A stretch of 32,520 nucleotides of DNA, taken from Prevotella sp. GTDB taxonomy: Bacteria > Bacteroidota > Bacteroidia > Bacteroidales > Bacteroidaceae. Of the stretch, positions 1 to 6,399 are shown one piece after another. The stretch is taken from assembly GCA_016284635.1 (NCBI GenBank), contig JAEEPF010000024.1:1-32520 (forward strand), given 5' to 3'. A program made the translations under genes and the position numbers. The notes under the pieces were generated by a model. The model was not told where the DNA came from, searched no databases, and worked only from the letters and a program-made list of their open reading frames with translations. Position 1 is the stretch's first letter, and every line of letters begins with the position of its first letter.

Positions 1-68
1 GCGTAGTACTTGCCCGCCTGTTCGGTTTCCGAAGTCTCGGTCACCTTACTCAAATACAATTCTATCAT
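1..68 (-). CDS. HU-like DNA-binding protein, N-terminal fragment (runs off the window)
   Basis: Too short to be a listed ORF because the window edge cuts it. An ATG at 68-66 opens a frame of 22 codons with no stop, beginning MIELYLSKV and containing GKYYA. The Bacteroidales HU-HIG group starts in the same way, with a beta strand followed by a G-[KQ]-[WY]-Y-A segment, so I call it by that resemblance. HU-like proteins bind and bend DNA as nucleoid or architectural factors. A complete Bacteroidota promoter lies upstream at 208-239, and a terminator separates the gene from the primase operon, so it is probably transcribed alone. The DNA-binding arm lies outside the window, so the family call rests on about 20 residues. 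Confidence 0.5.
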   Translation of the reverse strand, partial: MIELYLSKVTETSETEQAGKYY

Positions 69-141
69 ACCTGTAAAGTTTTTTGTGGTATTAGAATATT
101 AAGGAGTCAACTACATCGGGTGACCCCGTCCCGCTTTTTAT

Positions 142-160
142 GTCCCCTAAGTTAGGGGAC
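142..160. repeat. Perfect 9-bp hairpin in the HU leader
   Basis: GTCCCCTAA at 142-150 and TTAGGGGAC at 152-160 are exact inverted repeats around one base. The hairpin sits in the predicted HU leader (about 69-201). It is followed at 163-179 by AGGGGTCTGAACAAACG, which recurs with one change in the rpsA leader near 21964-21980. This looks like a dispersed palindromic repeat rather than a terminator, since no U-run follows on either strand. Confidence 0.6.
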
Positions 161-207
161 TACAGGGGTCTGAACAAACGCCATTGTCATCACCCTTAAT
201 TCTGCTA

Positions 208-239
208 CAAAGTTACAAAAAATATCCGAAACCACCAAA
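208..239 (-). promoter_or_regulatory. Promoter of the HU-like gene
   Basis: On the minus strand TTTG (239-236) is followed after exactly 20 nt by TAACTTTG (215-208). This matches the Bacteroidota sigma-ABfr consensus, TTTG at -33 and TAnnTTTG at -7. Transcription should start near 201, giving a leader of about 130 nt before the HU ATG at 68. Confidence 0.7.
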
Positions 240-270
240 TATTTTCGCAACTTTTTTCCAAAAAAATGAA

Positions 271-314
271 TAAAAAAATAACCTTGCGTTATTGCTGAAT
301 AAGGCAAGGTTATT
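271..314 (-). terminator. Intrinsic terminator after the primase operon
   Basis: On the minus strand AATAACCTTGC (314-304) pairs perfectly with GCAAGGTTATT (287-277) across a 16-nt loop, and a run of T follows (plus-strand A-run 272-278). The 11-bp stem with U-tract ends the operon whose last gene stops at 359. Confidence 0.8.
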
Positions 315-339
315 TGACGATAACCCGGGGTTGTTAAAT

Positions 340-368
340 CTCACAAAAGGGACAGTCCCTATTGTGAG
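340..368. repeat. Palindrome containing the primase stop codon
   Basis: A 29-bp palindrome is centred on 354: 13 of 14 pairs match, with one A/A mismatch (347/361) and a GGGACAGTCCC core. The last two sense codons and the TAG stop of the primase lie in one arm. It has no T-run and is not the terminator, which lies just beyond it. Confidence 0.6.
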
Positions 369-1264
369 ACTTTTGTCAGATAATACTCGCTGAAGTCCTT
401 GCAGCCGGGCGGCAGCTGATGATGCACCAGACTGGGCAGAACCTTCTGCAGCTGCAGGAACAGCCGTTCGCCGGGCGCGTCGTTGTCAGGCCACATGTGA
501 AAACTAATTGATAATTGACAATTGATAATGGATAATTGTTCGATGTCCTTCTGCGTGAGGAGAGTGGCCGACGGGATGGCTATCGCCTTGTAACCGGCAG
601 AAAGCATCGACCAAGTGTCTGACGCTCCCTCACAGATATACAGCGTCTCGTTTGGGCGGAGCATGTTCAATACAGGCTGATTATAAAGGCTGATGCAGCC
701 ACCTCCTTGCGGGAACCTGAAGCGAGGCGTGGCACCTTTTATCAGGTTCCTGTTCTGGATGCCTATGAGCTTACCCTCTCGATTGAAGTAAGGTATTTCC
801 AACCAAGGCACACCTTGCTTATCTTTCCATGAAGTCAGCCTACACCAACGCACCACCCTCGGGTCTATCCTGCGCTCCTCGTACAGAAACTTTCTTGCCG
901 CCTCGTTCAGCCACGGCCGTTCGAAAAACCTTTCATAGCGGCTGGCGTCGAAAGGCTTCTGTTGACCGCATGGATGATCTTGCTCCCCAAAACTTGAAAT
1001 GATCACATTGTGCTCATCCGCCAGCCAACGGCACGCATCAAGGAAATCCTTACCAAGCACTTTCTCCACCAAACTGATAGAGTCGCCCCTTTCCCCACAG
1101 CTCCAGCATTTGAACTTATGCCCTTTAAAGCTCATCGAAGGGGTATGGTCAGAATGGAATGGGCACAAAGCCTTGTGGTGCTTAACCGTGAGTCCTAAGC
1201 GCTGCGCCACTCCCTCGCAGGGGAGTGAGCGCAGCTTTTCGATGTCATACTTTTGCATCAGCAT
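359..1264 (-). CDS. CHC2 zinc-finger/TOPRIM primase-like protein
   Basis: This is a DnaG-type primase fragment of 301 aa. The N-terminal CHC2 zinc finger has Cys34, His37, Cys53 and Cys56 (CPFH ... CWSC). The TOPRIM part has LYICEG with Glu212 and a later DND at 260-262 that could supply the metal-binding acids. There is no DnaB-interaction domain, and at 301 aa it is about half the length of housekeeping DnaG. Such short primases are typical of integrated elements and plasmids of Bacteroidales. The start overlaps the stop of the DUF3987-like gene by one base (TAATG), so the two are translationally coupled. A methionine at codon 3 is an alternative start. Residues 243-254 (QLSIINCQLSIS), between the TOPRIM strands, are encoded by a dispersed intergenic-type repeat. 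Whether the enzyme is active cannot be told from the sequence. Confidence 0.8.
   Translation of the reverse strand: MLMQKYDIEKLRSLPCEGVAQRLGLTVKHHKALCPFHSDHTPSMSFKGHKFKCWSCGERGDSISLVEKVLGKDFLDACRWLADEHNVIISSFGEQDHPCGQQKPFDASRYERFFERPWLNEAARKFLYEERRIDPRVVRWCRLTSWKDKQGVPWLEIPYFNREGKLIGIQNRNLIKGATPRFRFPQGGGCISLYNQPVLNMLRPNETLYICEGASDTWSMLSAGYKAIAIPSATLLTQKDIEQLSIINCQLSISFHMWPDNDAPGERLFLQLQKVLPSLVHHQLPPGCKDFSEYYLTKVSQ
503..538. repeat. ATTATC/ATTGTC repeat inside the primase gene
   Basis: The stretch is built of near-repeats of TGATAATTGACAAT and ATTGATAATGGATAATTG. This type of sequence is commonly found between genes in Prevotella and Bacteroides (from memory). Here it is in frame and translated as LSIINCQLSI. 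Confidence 0.5.
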
Positions 1265-2571
1265 TAACCGTTAGAACCCTTAATGTACTCCTCCGTCTTG
1301 GTGTAGAGTCCCGTCTGGTACGAGTAGGTGATGAACTTGCGGAACACCCATTGACTCAATTGTCCTTTGGCACCTTCTTCGCTTTTTCCAAGACTGACGC
1401 GGAGTGCCTTCAGCTGTGCCTCGTTGAACGTCTCGGGCAGGCCGTCGAGCATGTTCTTCGGGCCACGGCGCTGAGCCTCGCTCACCAGGTCGGCATCCTT
1501 GCCGTTCAGCATGTCCGAGAAGATCTGCATCTTACTCCAGATGTCATGATAGACCAGCCACTCCACCAGCTCGCTCATGGATTTTGTCCAAATCCGGTTG
1601 TTGAGTATCCAGAGGATGCAGCCATCCTTCCATGCACTATGCAGGGCGCGCTTGCTGATATCCCAAAGTATATCGTCATCGACCAGGTCGGCCAACGAGG
1701 CCATATCGGCGGCCAGCTTGTCGGCCAGCTTGTTCAAGGGCTTGATGACGAATCGGCCCTTACAGTTGCCCAGACGTGCCAGATACTCGTCCAGCTTGCG
1801 GTAGAACTCATCGTCGTACTTGCCCTGACGGGGTATGCGACCCTCTCGTTTAGTTCTCGGCTTATAGGAGAACACCACACGCCCGAAGGTGCCGTTGAAG
1901 AGCTCGCTCTTGTAGAAGGTGCGTGCTGAGTAGGGATTGGCAGAGAATGTCATGCAAGCTCTTAGTATCGGATTTCCCGTGACGCCATCTTTGGTAGCAC
2001 GCAGGGCACCGGCACGAGCCATATCATAGATGTTCCTGAGCATGTGAGAAAACTTTCGGTGTCCGCCGCAGAGGCCGTCGGCCATCTCCACCTCGGGCAG
2101 ATTGAAGTATTGCGCGCGGCGTTCCGGCTCCAGGGCCATGCTGTTCAGCAGGAAGCCGGCAGCCGTCGTATCTACAGGAGGGAAATAGAGGGCTACGTTA
2201 GGACGGGCTGTGCTATCCTTGCCTCCATTGGCATTCGACTGACGCTGCCAGTCCACGAGTTGATCCGTTACAGATTTGTCGTGCTTACGGAAATCACGGC
2301 AAATTGCCTCCACAAGAGGTGACAATTGACCCTTGTTACCCCCCGAATCGGCTACAATATTGGCCATTAGACCGCATAATTCCTTCCAACTGTTGTCGGG
2401 ATACATAAATTCTGCACCGCTTACATGTGCGCCAAGAGAGGGGAAAAACATCGGAACGAGGGGTTCCTGGATGTCTTTTGATGCCTGTGAGAGCAAGAGT
2501 TTGATGCATTCCGTGCCCTTTCCGAGGGGTGGCATCTTAGGTGCTGTTGTTTTTGTAATGTCGTACTTCAT
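1264..2571 (-). CDS. DUF3987-like (primase-associated) protein
   Basis: A 435-aa protein with the general layout of DUF3987 proteins, which accompany primases in Bacteroidales mobile and capsule-locus modules and are thought to be AAA-type helicase relatives. The segment MANIVADSGGNKG (about 70-82) sits where a P-loop is expected but lacks the GxxxxGK[ST] pattern. The middle part, with PEVEMADGL (about 179-187), then RNIYDMARAGALRATKDG and LFNGTFGRVVFSYKP, follows the family pattern of an acidic Walker-B-like stretch, a basic sensor-like helix and a FGRV turn. ATP hydrolysis is therefore doubtful. It precedes and is coupled to the primase gene, which suggests a helicase/primase pair or a remnant of one. 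A VirE_N domain, often fused to this family, is absent. The family assignment is by resemblance only. Confidence 0.55.
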   Translation of the reverse strand: MKYDITKTTAPKMPPLGKGTECIKLLLSQASKDIQEPLVPMFFPSLGAHVSGAEFMYPDNSWKELCGLMANIVADSGGNKGQLSPLVEAICRDFRKHDKSVTDQLVDWQRQSNANGGKDSTARPNVALYFPPVDTTAAGFLLNSMALEPERRAQYFNLPEVEMADGLCGGHRKFSHMLRNIYDMARAGALRATKDGVTGNPILRACMTFSANPYSARTFYKSELFNGTFGRVVFSYKPRTKREGRIPRQGKYDDEFYRKLDEYLARLGNCKGRFVIKPLNKLADKLAADMASLADLVDDDILWDISKRALHSAWKDGCILWILNNRIWTKSMSELVEWLVYHDIWSKMQIFSDMLNGKDADLVSEAQRRGPKNMLDGLPETFNEAQLKALRVSLGKSEEGAKGQLSQWVFRKFITYSYQTGLYTKTEEYIKGSNG

Positions 2572-2610
2572 TGATTTTCAAACATTTAGATACATTATTA
2601 CTGACCTGCC

Positions 2611-2757
2611 ATTACAATTACAGTTATTACAGTATGCTTTCTTTTTCCCGCAAAATCCTTTAATATATACCTAATTAACTGTATATCAGTAAGTTATATA
2701 GTCTCTACGAGATTTCGAGGTCTGGAGAAACCTAACTGTAAAAACTGTAATTGTAAT
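2611..2757. repeat. 22-bp inverted repeat flanking 103 bp upstream of the DUF3987-like gene
   Basis: ATTACAATTACAGTTATTACAG (arm 2611-2632) is matched in reverse complement at 2736-2757 with one mismatch (21 of 22). Each arm also holds two spaced copies of ACTGTAA or CTGTAA. The element fills most of the gap between the 130-aa gene and the DUF3987-like gene. No consensus TAnnTTTG promoter is visible inside on either strand. It could be a double operator, a recombinase-invertible segment or a replication-type site. Confidence 0.7.
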
Positions 2758-2771
2758 AGACTCGGCCTTTT

Positions 2772-3164
2772 TTACCTTTTCCCTATCAGGCCTTCAAGAG
2801 CCCAGAGCAGTTCGTTGGCTACGCCGGTCGCATACATCTCGACGCTGAAATCAGCATCCATCTTCATAGGTCTGAAGTTCGGACGATAGGTGCCGTTATC
2901 CCTGCGGGTGATTGTGATGAACTCTCCCACATAAACCTGCGGATTGCGTTTTTCAACTGTTTTGGGGACGGTCTCTACGAATGTGAAATGTTCGTCGTAA
3001 CGGAATTCCTCACAGATCTCGTCGCGTCGTAAGATTCCCTGATAGTCCTTACCAGCCTTCATCTTGCTGTCGCTACGAAGGAGTGTCTTCAGATCCACGC
3101 TCAGGTGCGTGTTGGGGTTCCAAACTTGCTCATTAGAGCTCTCTTTAAATTTAATCTTCTTCAT
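2772..3164 (-). CDS. Hypothetical protein of the primase operon
   Basis: I chose the ATG at 3164 (protein 130 aa, starting MKKIKFKESS), preceded by the A/T-rich stretch usual for Bacteroidota starts. The open frame extends 28 codons further upstream to 3248, but that part has no methionine-proximal signal and reads like leader sequence. The protein is mixed alpha/beta and charged, with no signal peptide or membrane segment. Its C-terminal half contains YVGEFITITRRDNGTYRPNF, a likely beta-hairpin. I do not recognise the family. It lies between the OB-fold gene and the DUF3987-like gene on the same strand, so it probably belongs to the same replication or DNA-handling module. Confidence 0.6.
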   Translation of the reverse strand: MKKIKFKESSNEQVWNPNTHLSVDLKTLLRSDSKMKAGKDYQGILRRDEICEEFRYDEHFTFVETVPKTVEKRNPQVYVGEFITITRRDNGTYRPNFRPMKMDADFSVEMYATGVANELLWALEGLIGKR

Positions 3165-3263
3165 AATTTTTTGAGTTTTAGCGAGAGAGTCTTTGAGAAT
3201 GGGCCCTACATCAGTTGCCTGATGCACAATTGATTCTCTCGGCCTCAACTCAGATGAATAATG

Positions 3264-3551
3264 TTACTTCTTCAGCGGCACGATGTCAGTAGCTAATACG
3301 TCCTGAAACACCTGTCCCTGATACTCATGTGTAGAGAAACGGAGTGTGGCCAAGACCACATCGCCCTCGGAGAACCTGCACGCTGCCAGATCGCCCAGCA
3401 TGGCGCACACATATTCGTTACCAAATTTCCACGTTTCACCCAGTTCGCGCAATACGATGTTGCACTTCTGGATGCTGCCCGTCTCTGCCTTTTGGCTTTG
3501 TACGCTGAAGGCCTCGCCCTGGCGTACAACTCTTAATACTTTTACTTCCAT
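3264..3551 (-). CDS. OB-fold protein resembling DUF3127
   Basis: A 95-aa protein starting MEVKVLRVV at the ATG 3551. Four more upstream codons are open but begin with TTG, so the ATG is preferred. The pattern of short beta strands ending EGDVVLATLRFSTHEYQG and then VFQDVLATDIVPL closely follows the end of DUF3127 proteins, a small OB-fold family of Bacteroidota and phages thought to bind single-stranded DNA. One helix or loop segment (RELGETWKFGNEYVCAMLG) replaces the usual middle. With a primase and a DUF3987-like protein downstream, a single-strand-binding role in a replication module is a reasonable inference. A -7 element upstream at 3581-3588 suggests it may also be transcribed from its own promoter. 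Confidence 0.5.
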   Translation of the reverse strand: MEVKVLRVVRQGEAFSVQSQKAETGSIQKCNIVLRELGETWKFGNEYVCAMLGDLAACRFSEGDVVLATLRFSTHEYQGQVFQDVLATDIVPLKK

Positions 3552-3580
3552 ATTGAATTGCAATTAAAAGTTTCACGCTG

Positions 3581-3588
3581 CAAAATTA
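3581..3588 (-). promoter_or_regulatory. -7 element upstream of the OB-fold gene
   Basis: TAATTTTG on the minus strand matches TAnnTTTG and lies 30 nt before the ATG at 3551. No TTTG is found at the expected -33 distance, so only the -7 half is supported. Confidence 0.4.
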
Positions 3589-3616
3589 CTACGGATTTCA
3601 GTCTGGTAAAAAGAAT

Positions 3617-4105
3617 TCATTTTACCAATTTATTAAAGTTTGCAAACGCCTCCACGATGTTCCTTAATGCTTTTTTTTGATGTCGTTCCAAGCCCTGTCC
3701 CAGATAGCGGCGGTAAGGACTATCCTTACAAGATCCTTCCAACAAAGCATCATACTGAGGGTCGCTTCGCTGTTCATAGACACCATTTTCACGCAATACA
3801 CCTATAATGCGCCTTACGCCGTACTTATCAAATTCCTTGCATTTTCTGGCCTTATGTTTTGGCATTATCACATCCATCAGTACATCCGATTGGAAAATCT
3901 CTTCCCACAGTTCATCAACCAACGAACTGTAGCGACAAGTCACTAATGGACTGATACGTGCCACATACGCACGTACCTCTTTAATTACTTCCTCCTTGCT
4001 GACTTCTCTTTTTTCCTCGTCAACATATAATCTCCCTTCTCGCGCAGCCGCCTTTAGCAGCTCTACGTCAAAGTCCTCAGGACTGACTTGCTTCAACTTG
4101 CTCAT
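3617..4105 (-). CDS. Hypothetical protein, first gene of the primase operon
   Basis: A 162-aa soluble protein, rich in charged residues and predicted mostly helical, with no signal peptide. The N-terminal third is acidic (SPEDFDVELLKAAAREGRLY). The middle has a conserved-looking stretch, ISPLVTCRYSSLVDELWEEI, and the C-terminal third is basic (YRRYLGQGLERHQKKALRNI), which could contact nucleic acid. I do not recognise the family. The ATG at 4105 sits immediately after a predicted closed stem in its leader (4106-4189), so translation may depend on leader folding. The downstream genes on the same strand are the OB-fold, 130-aa, DUF3987-like and primase genes. Confidence 0.65.
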   Translation of the reverse strand: MSKLKQVSPEDFDVELLKAAAREGRLYVDEEKREVSKEEVIKEVRAYVARISPLVTCRYSSLVDELWEEIFQSDVLMDVIMPKHKARKCKEFDKYGVRRIIGVLRENGVYEQRSDPQYDALLEGSCKDSPYRRYLGQGLERHQKKALRNIVEAFANFNKLVK

Positions 4106-4189
4106 AACCTCGAAGTGTTATGCTCGGCCAGCAAGAGTGGACAGCTATCCAATAATGCACCGGTGCAGGCTCAGGCAAGCTTCGCGGTT
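4106..4189 (-). promoter_or_regulatory. Structured leader abutting the start codon
   Basis: AACC/GAAG at 4106-4109 and 4112-4115 pairs with CTTC/GGTT at 4180-4183 and 4186-4189, with a symmetrical 2x2 internal loop. The stem closes an approximately 65-nt domain that includes the palindrome GCACCGGTGC (4157-4166). The stem ends at the base before the start codon of the 162-aa gene, so it could gate translation. A -7-like TATTTTTG (4240-4233) upstream would place the transcript start near 4226. Confidence 0.4.
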
Positions 4190-4232
4190 AATACAAATAA
4201 TAAAGTCGCGGCAGATTTCTCCAACGCGACTG

Positions 4233-4240
4233 CAAAAATA
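4233..4240 (-). promoter_or_regulatory. Possible -7 element of the primase operon
   Basis: TATTTTTG on the minus strand fits TAnnTTTG. No -33 TTTG is seen at 19-21 nt. It would give a leader of about 120 nt ahead of the 162-aa gene. Confidence 0.35.
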
Positions 4241-4302
4241 TAACAAAATAATTTGTTTATAACTTTACTTAGGCTAAACTTAAGTGAAACCTAAGTAATC
4301 AT

Positions 4303-5358
4303 TTAAGATTTTTTATAATATTTGGAGGCTTCAATACGTAAATCATCAAAGACCTTCAAAAAAGTTTCTTCTTTAGTATTTAACTTTGAATCACTTAGAT
4401 TACTGCTATATTGAGAGAAATCTTCATTCAACATCTCCCCGAAGATTCCCATCAAAGTCTTATGACTTACTTTCCGACCATCTTTCATTTGAAATAGACC
4501 TATCTTACACATGGCATGCAAGATCTTTATCACATCAACTTTTCTATCTTCTGCTATGATTATGTCACCTTTCTTAATTTCAAAACCACTGCCATTATCT
4601 TTGTATATGGAGGAACTGAAACGTTGTGTACATTTGTCATCTTTGTATTTTTCGTTAAGCAATTCCGACATATTGCGTAAATTTCCTTCCGTATCAAAGT
4701 GCATCTTTGGAACTTCCTTTAACAAATAGGAGTCAGGACCAACTGCAGCTAACCATTCTTCGGGATTATATTTTATAACTTCAAGAAGATATCCCAAGCT
4801 ATTTATTATGTCCATGGGGGGCACTGTGGGATCTTTTATGGCTTCCGTAAGTAAAATTCGCTGAAAGCACCCATCCTTAATGAATCCTGATGGAAGTTGA
4901 TGCCCATGCATGATTAGTGTATGGAAATCCTCTTTTCCCTCTCTACGCTTTTCGACGCTCACGTGTATTCGTTTGCATAGTTCTTCAATGGCTTCCACTC
5001 GTCCTTTGCCTTCCGAGATTTTCCTACACTCTTCCGAACTTAACCAATTTACTACCAGCGCCATCGTGGCTGGAAACATATGGTTTATCCATACGGGATC
5101 ATCGTGGCCATCGATAGCAATTTTTTCGTACTCTTTCAACTCGTTAGGAGGATAATCATCATAAAAAACATGAGTGCATATATAGCATGCATTATTGAAA
5201 AGCCGTAAAGTATCGTCGGCTCCATTTTTCAATTCCCCCCAGAAGGGGCGTTCCCATAGTTTGTTGTTGAAATCACGCTCCAAAGATTTGTCTTCCCCCA
5301 GAAAAAAGAGGATAGACTCTCTCTCTTTGTAGAAAATTGATCTGCTTACTTTTTCCAT
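4303..5358 (-). CDS. Hypothetical protein with RteC-like C-terminal layout
   Basis: A 351-aa soluble protein, no signal peptide, with low-GC sequence compared with both flanks. The N-terminal part has scattered aromatic and Cys residues (NNACYICTHVFYDDYPP). The last 100 residues have the order 'basic/helical KVDVIKILHAMCKIGLFQ, then VSHKTLMGIFGEMLNEDF, then SQYSSNLSDSK, then TFLKVFDDLRIEA'. This resembles the C-terminal module of RteC-type and other Bacteroidales accessory proteins, in which a conserved L..al..sg.in is followed by an F...f...l..y...i..r k. tag. The resemblance is in layout only and I assign no function. The next gene upstream is the two-TM 299-aa gene, 35 bp away on the same strand, and the two may be co-transcribed. 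Confidence 0.6.
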   Translation of the reverse strand: MEKVSRSIFYKERESILFFLGEDKSLERDFNNKLWERPFWGELKNGADDTLRLFNNACYICTHVFYDDYPPNELKEYEKIAIDGHDDPVWINHMFPATMALVVNWLSSEECRKISEGKGRVEAIEELCKRIHVSVEKRREGKEDFHTLIMHGHQLPSGFIKDGCFQRILLTEAIKDPTVPPMDIINSLGYLLEVIKYNPEEWLAAVGPDSYLLKEVPKMHFDTEGNLRNMSELLNEKYKDDKCTQRFSSSIYKDNGSGFEIKKGDIIIAEDRKVDVIKILHAMCKIGLFQMKDGRKVSHKTLMGIFGEMLNEDFSQYSSNLSDSKLNTKEETFLKVFDDLRIEASKYYKKS

Positions 5359-5393
5359 ATTATTCTCATTTCTATTAGAAAACTCTTAGCTAT

Positions 5394-6293
5394 TCAGTTA
5401 TGACACCTACATATCATTCGTTTACTTTCATCTTGCATAAATTCAAATCCTAATGCTCTTACTGTTTTTACTGTTTCGGGTATAGGAGTAATAAGTCGAT
5501 GTGCTATTTCTATTATTTTGTCATAATTAAGAGGATGATCTTCTTTACCTATTGTCTGAATATGTTTAACCAAATCATTGGATGGATTTAGTTGTCTGAT
5601 TTCTAATGAACCACTTATATATGGAATCTTGTTATAGTACAGATGTGCGAGAATTTGCAAATCCTTTAAGATAGATACATATTGATTAAAATAGACATTT
5701 AACCCGTTTTTATGAGAGCATACTCCATCCTTCTCTTCATGATTTAGAATTACGAGTTCCAATGCCGTATCTGCTTTAATAACATTATCCAACAAATCTT
5801 CAATTTTATGCTGAACATATTCATATGAGGAGCAATACATACAACTGACGATATTATTTATGTCGTTCTCACGATAGGCACAAATGTAATCTGTTAAAAC
5901 TTCTCGTAGTTCACATAACCATTTCTTCTTTTGTTCACATGCAAAGACGTCTAATTGTTTCTCCTTCTCGTTCTCTGTTAAATCCTTCTCACCGTTCATA
6001 GACCTATCCCAATAATCGCACCTCCTTTTGGTTTTATCACGCATTAGGATAGCTGTTCTATTTTTCTCGTTCTCAAGTTTATTATCTTTACGTTGAATAC
6101 TCAATATCACGAATGCAACAATTGCTGGAATAGTTGCACCTAAGTAACTACCCCAAAAGGACATCCAGTCTTGTAATGTTCCTACACTAAGTTTGCTTGT
6201 TGGTTTAAAAACAAAAAAGTTGAGAAGAACGGGCAATACAAATATACCAATTACAAGAATTATCCACCACCGTTGTTTAAGTAAGTCTTTCAT
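5394..6293 (-). CDS. Two-TM protein resembling putative AbiC-type phage-resistance proteins
   Basis: A 299-aa protein with two N-terminal membrane segments (about residues 9-29 and 50-67), separated by a short loop WMSFWGSYLGATIP, then a long charged cytoplasmic part beginning IQRKDNKLENEKNR. The order TM, a 'W..fwGsylG..' loop, TM and a charged helix is shared by many putative phage abortive-infection (putAbiC, PF16872-type) and similar membrane proteins. The C-terminal part has many Cys (CEQKKKWLCELREVL, CMYCSSYEY, CRCHN at the end) and is otherwise helical. GC content is low (near 38% by eye, against roughly 50% in the core genes), a sign of separate origin. A defence role is an inference from layout and from the MNT-HEPN genes nearby, and is not shown by a catalytic motif. 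Confidence 0.6.
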   Translation of the reverse strand: MKDLLKQRWWIILVIGIFVLPVLLNFFVFKPTSKLSVGTLQDWMSFWGSYLGATIPAIVAFVILSIQRKDNKLENEKNRTAILMRDKTKRRCDYWDRSMNGEKDLTENEKEKQLDVFACEQKKKWLCELREVLTDYICAYRENDINNIVSCMYCSSYEYVQHKIEDLLDNVIKADTALELVILNHEEKDGVCSHKNGLNVYFNQYVSILKDLQILAHLYYNKIPYISGSLEIRQLNPSNDLVKHIQTIGKEDHPLNYDKIIEIAHRLITPIPETVKTVRALGFEFMQDESKRMICRCHN

Positions 6294-6399
6294 ATATCTT
6301 ATAGCATGAAGGTGTTAATCCGAATACAATGGCTATTTATGTTATTATTTTCTTCTGCCACAATCTGGACTTTCCCTTCTGTGTTATTCAACCTCATTT

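Noticed and set aside
1225..1929. 234-aa plus-strand frame over the DUF3987-like gene
   Set aside because: Antisense shadow; the minus-strand frame is coupled to the primase and has family features.
2611..2757. Calling the inverted repeat an invertible promoter
   Set aside because: No TAnnTTTG promoter lies between the arms in either orientation and no recombinase gene is in the window.
3165..3248. 28-codon upstream extension of the 130-aa gene
   Set aside because: The ATG at 3164 has the A/T-rich context of Bacteroidota starts; the extension has no such context and reads as leader.
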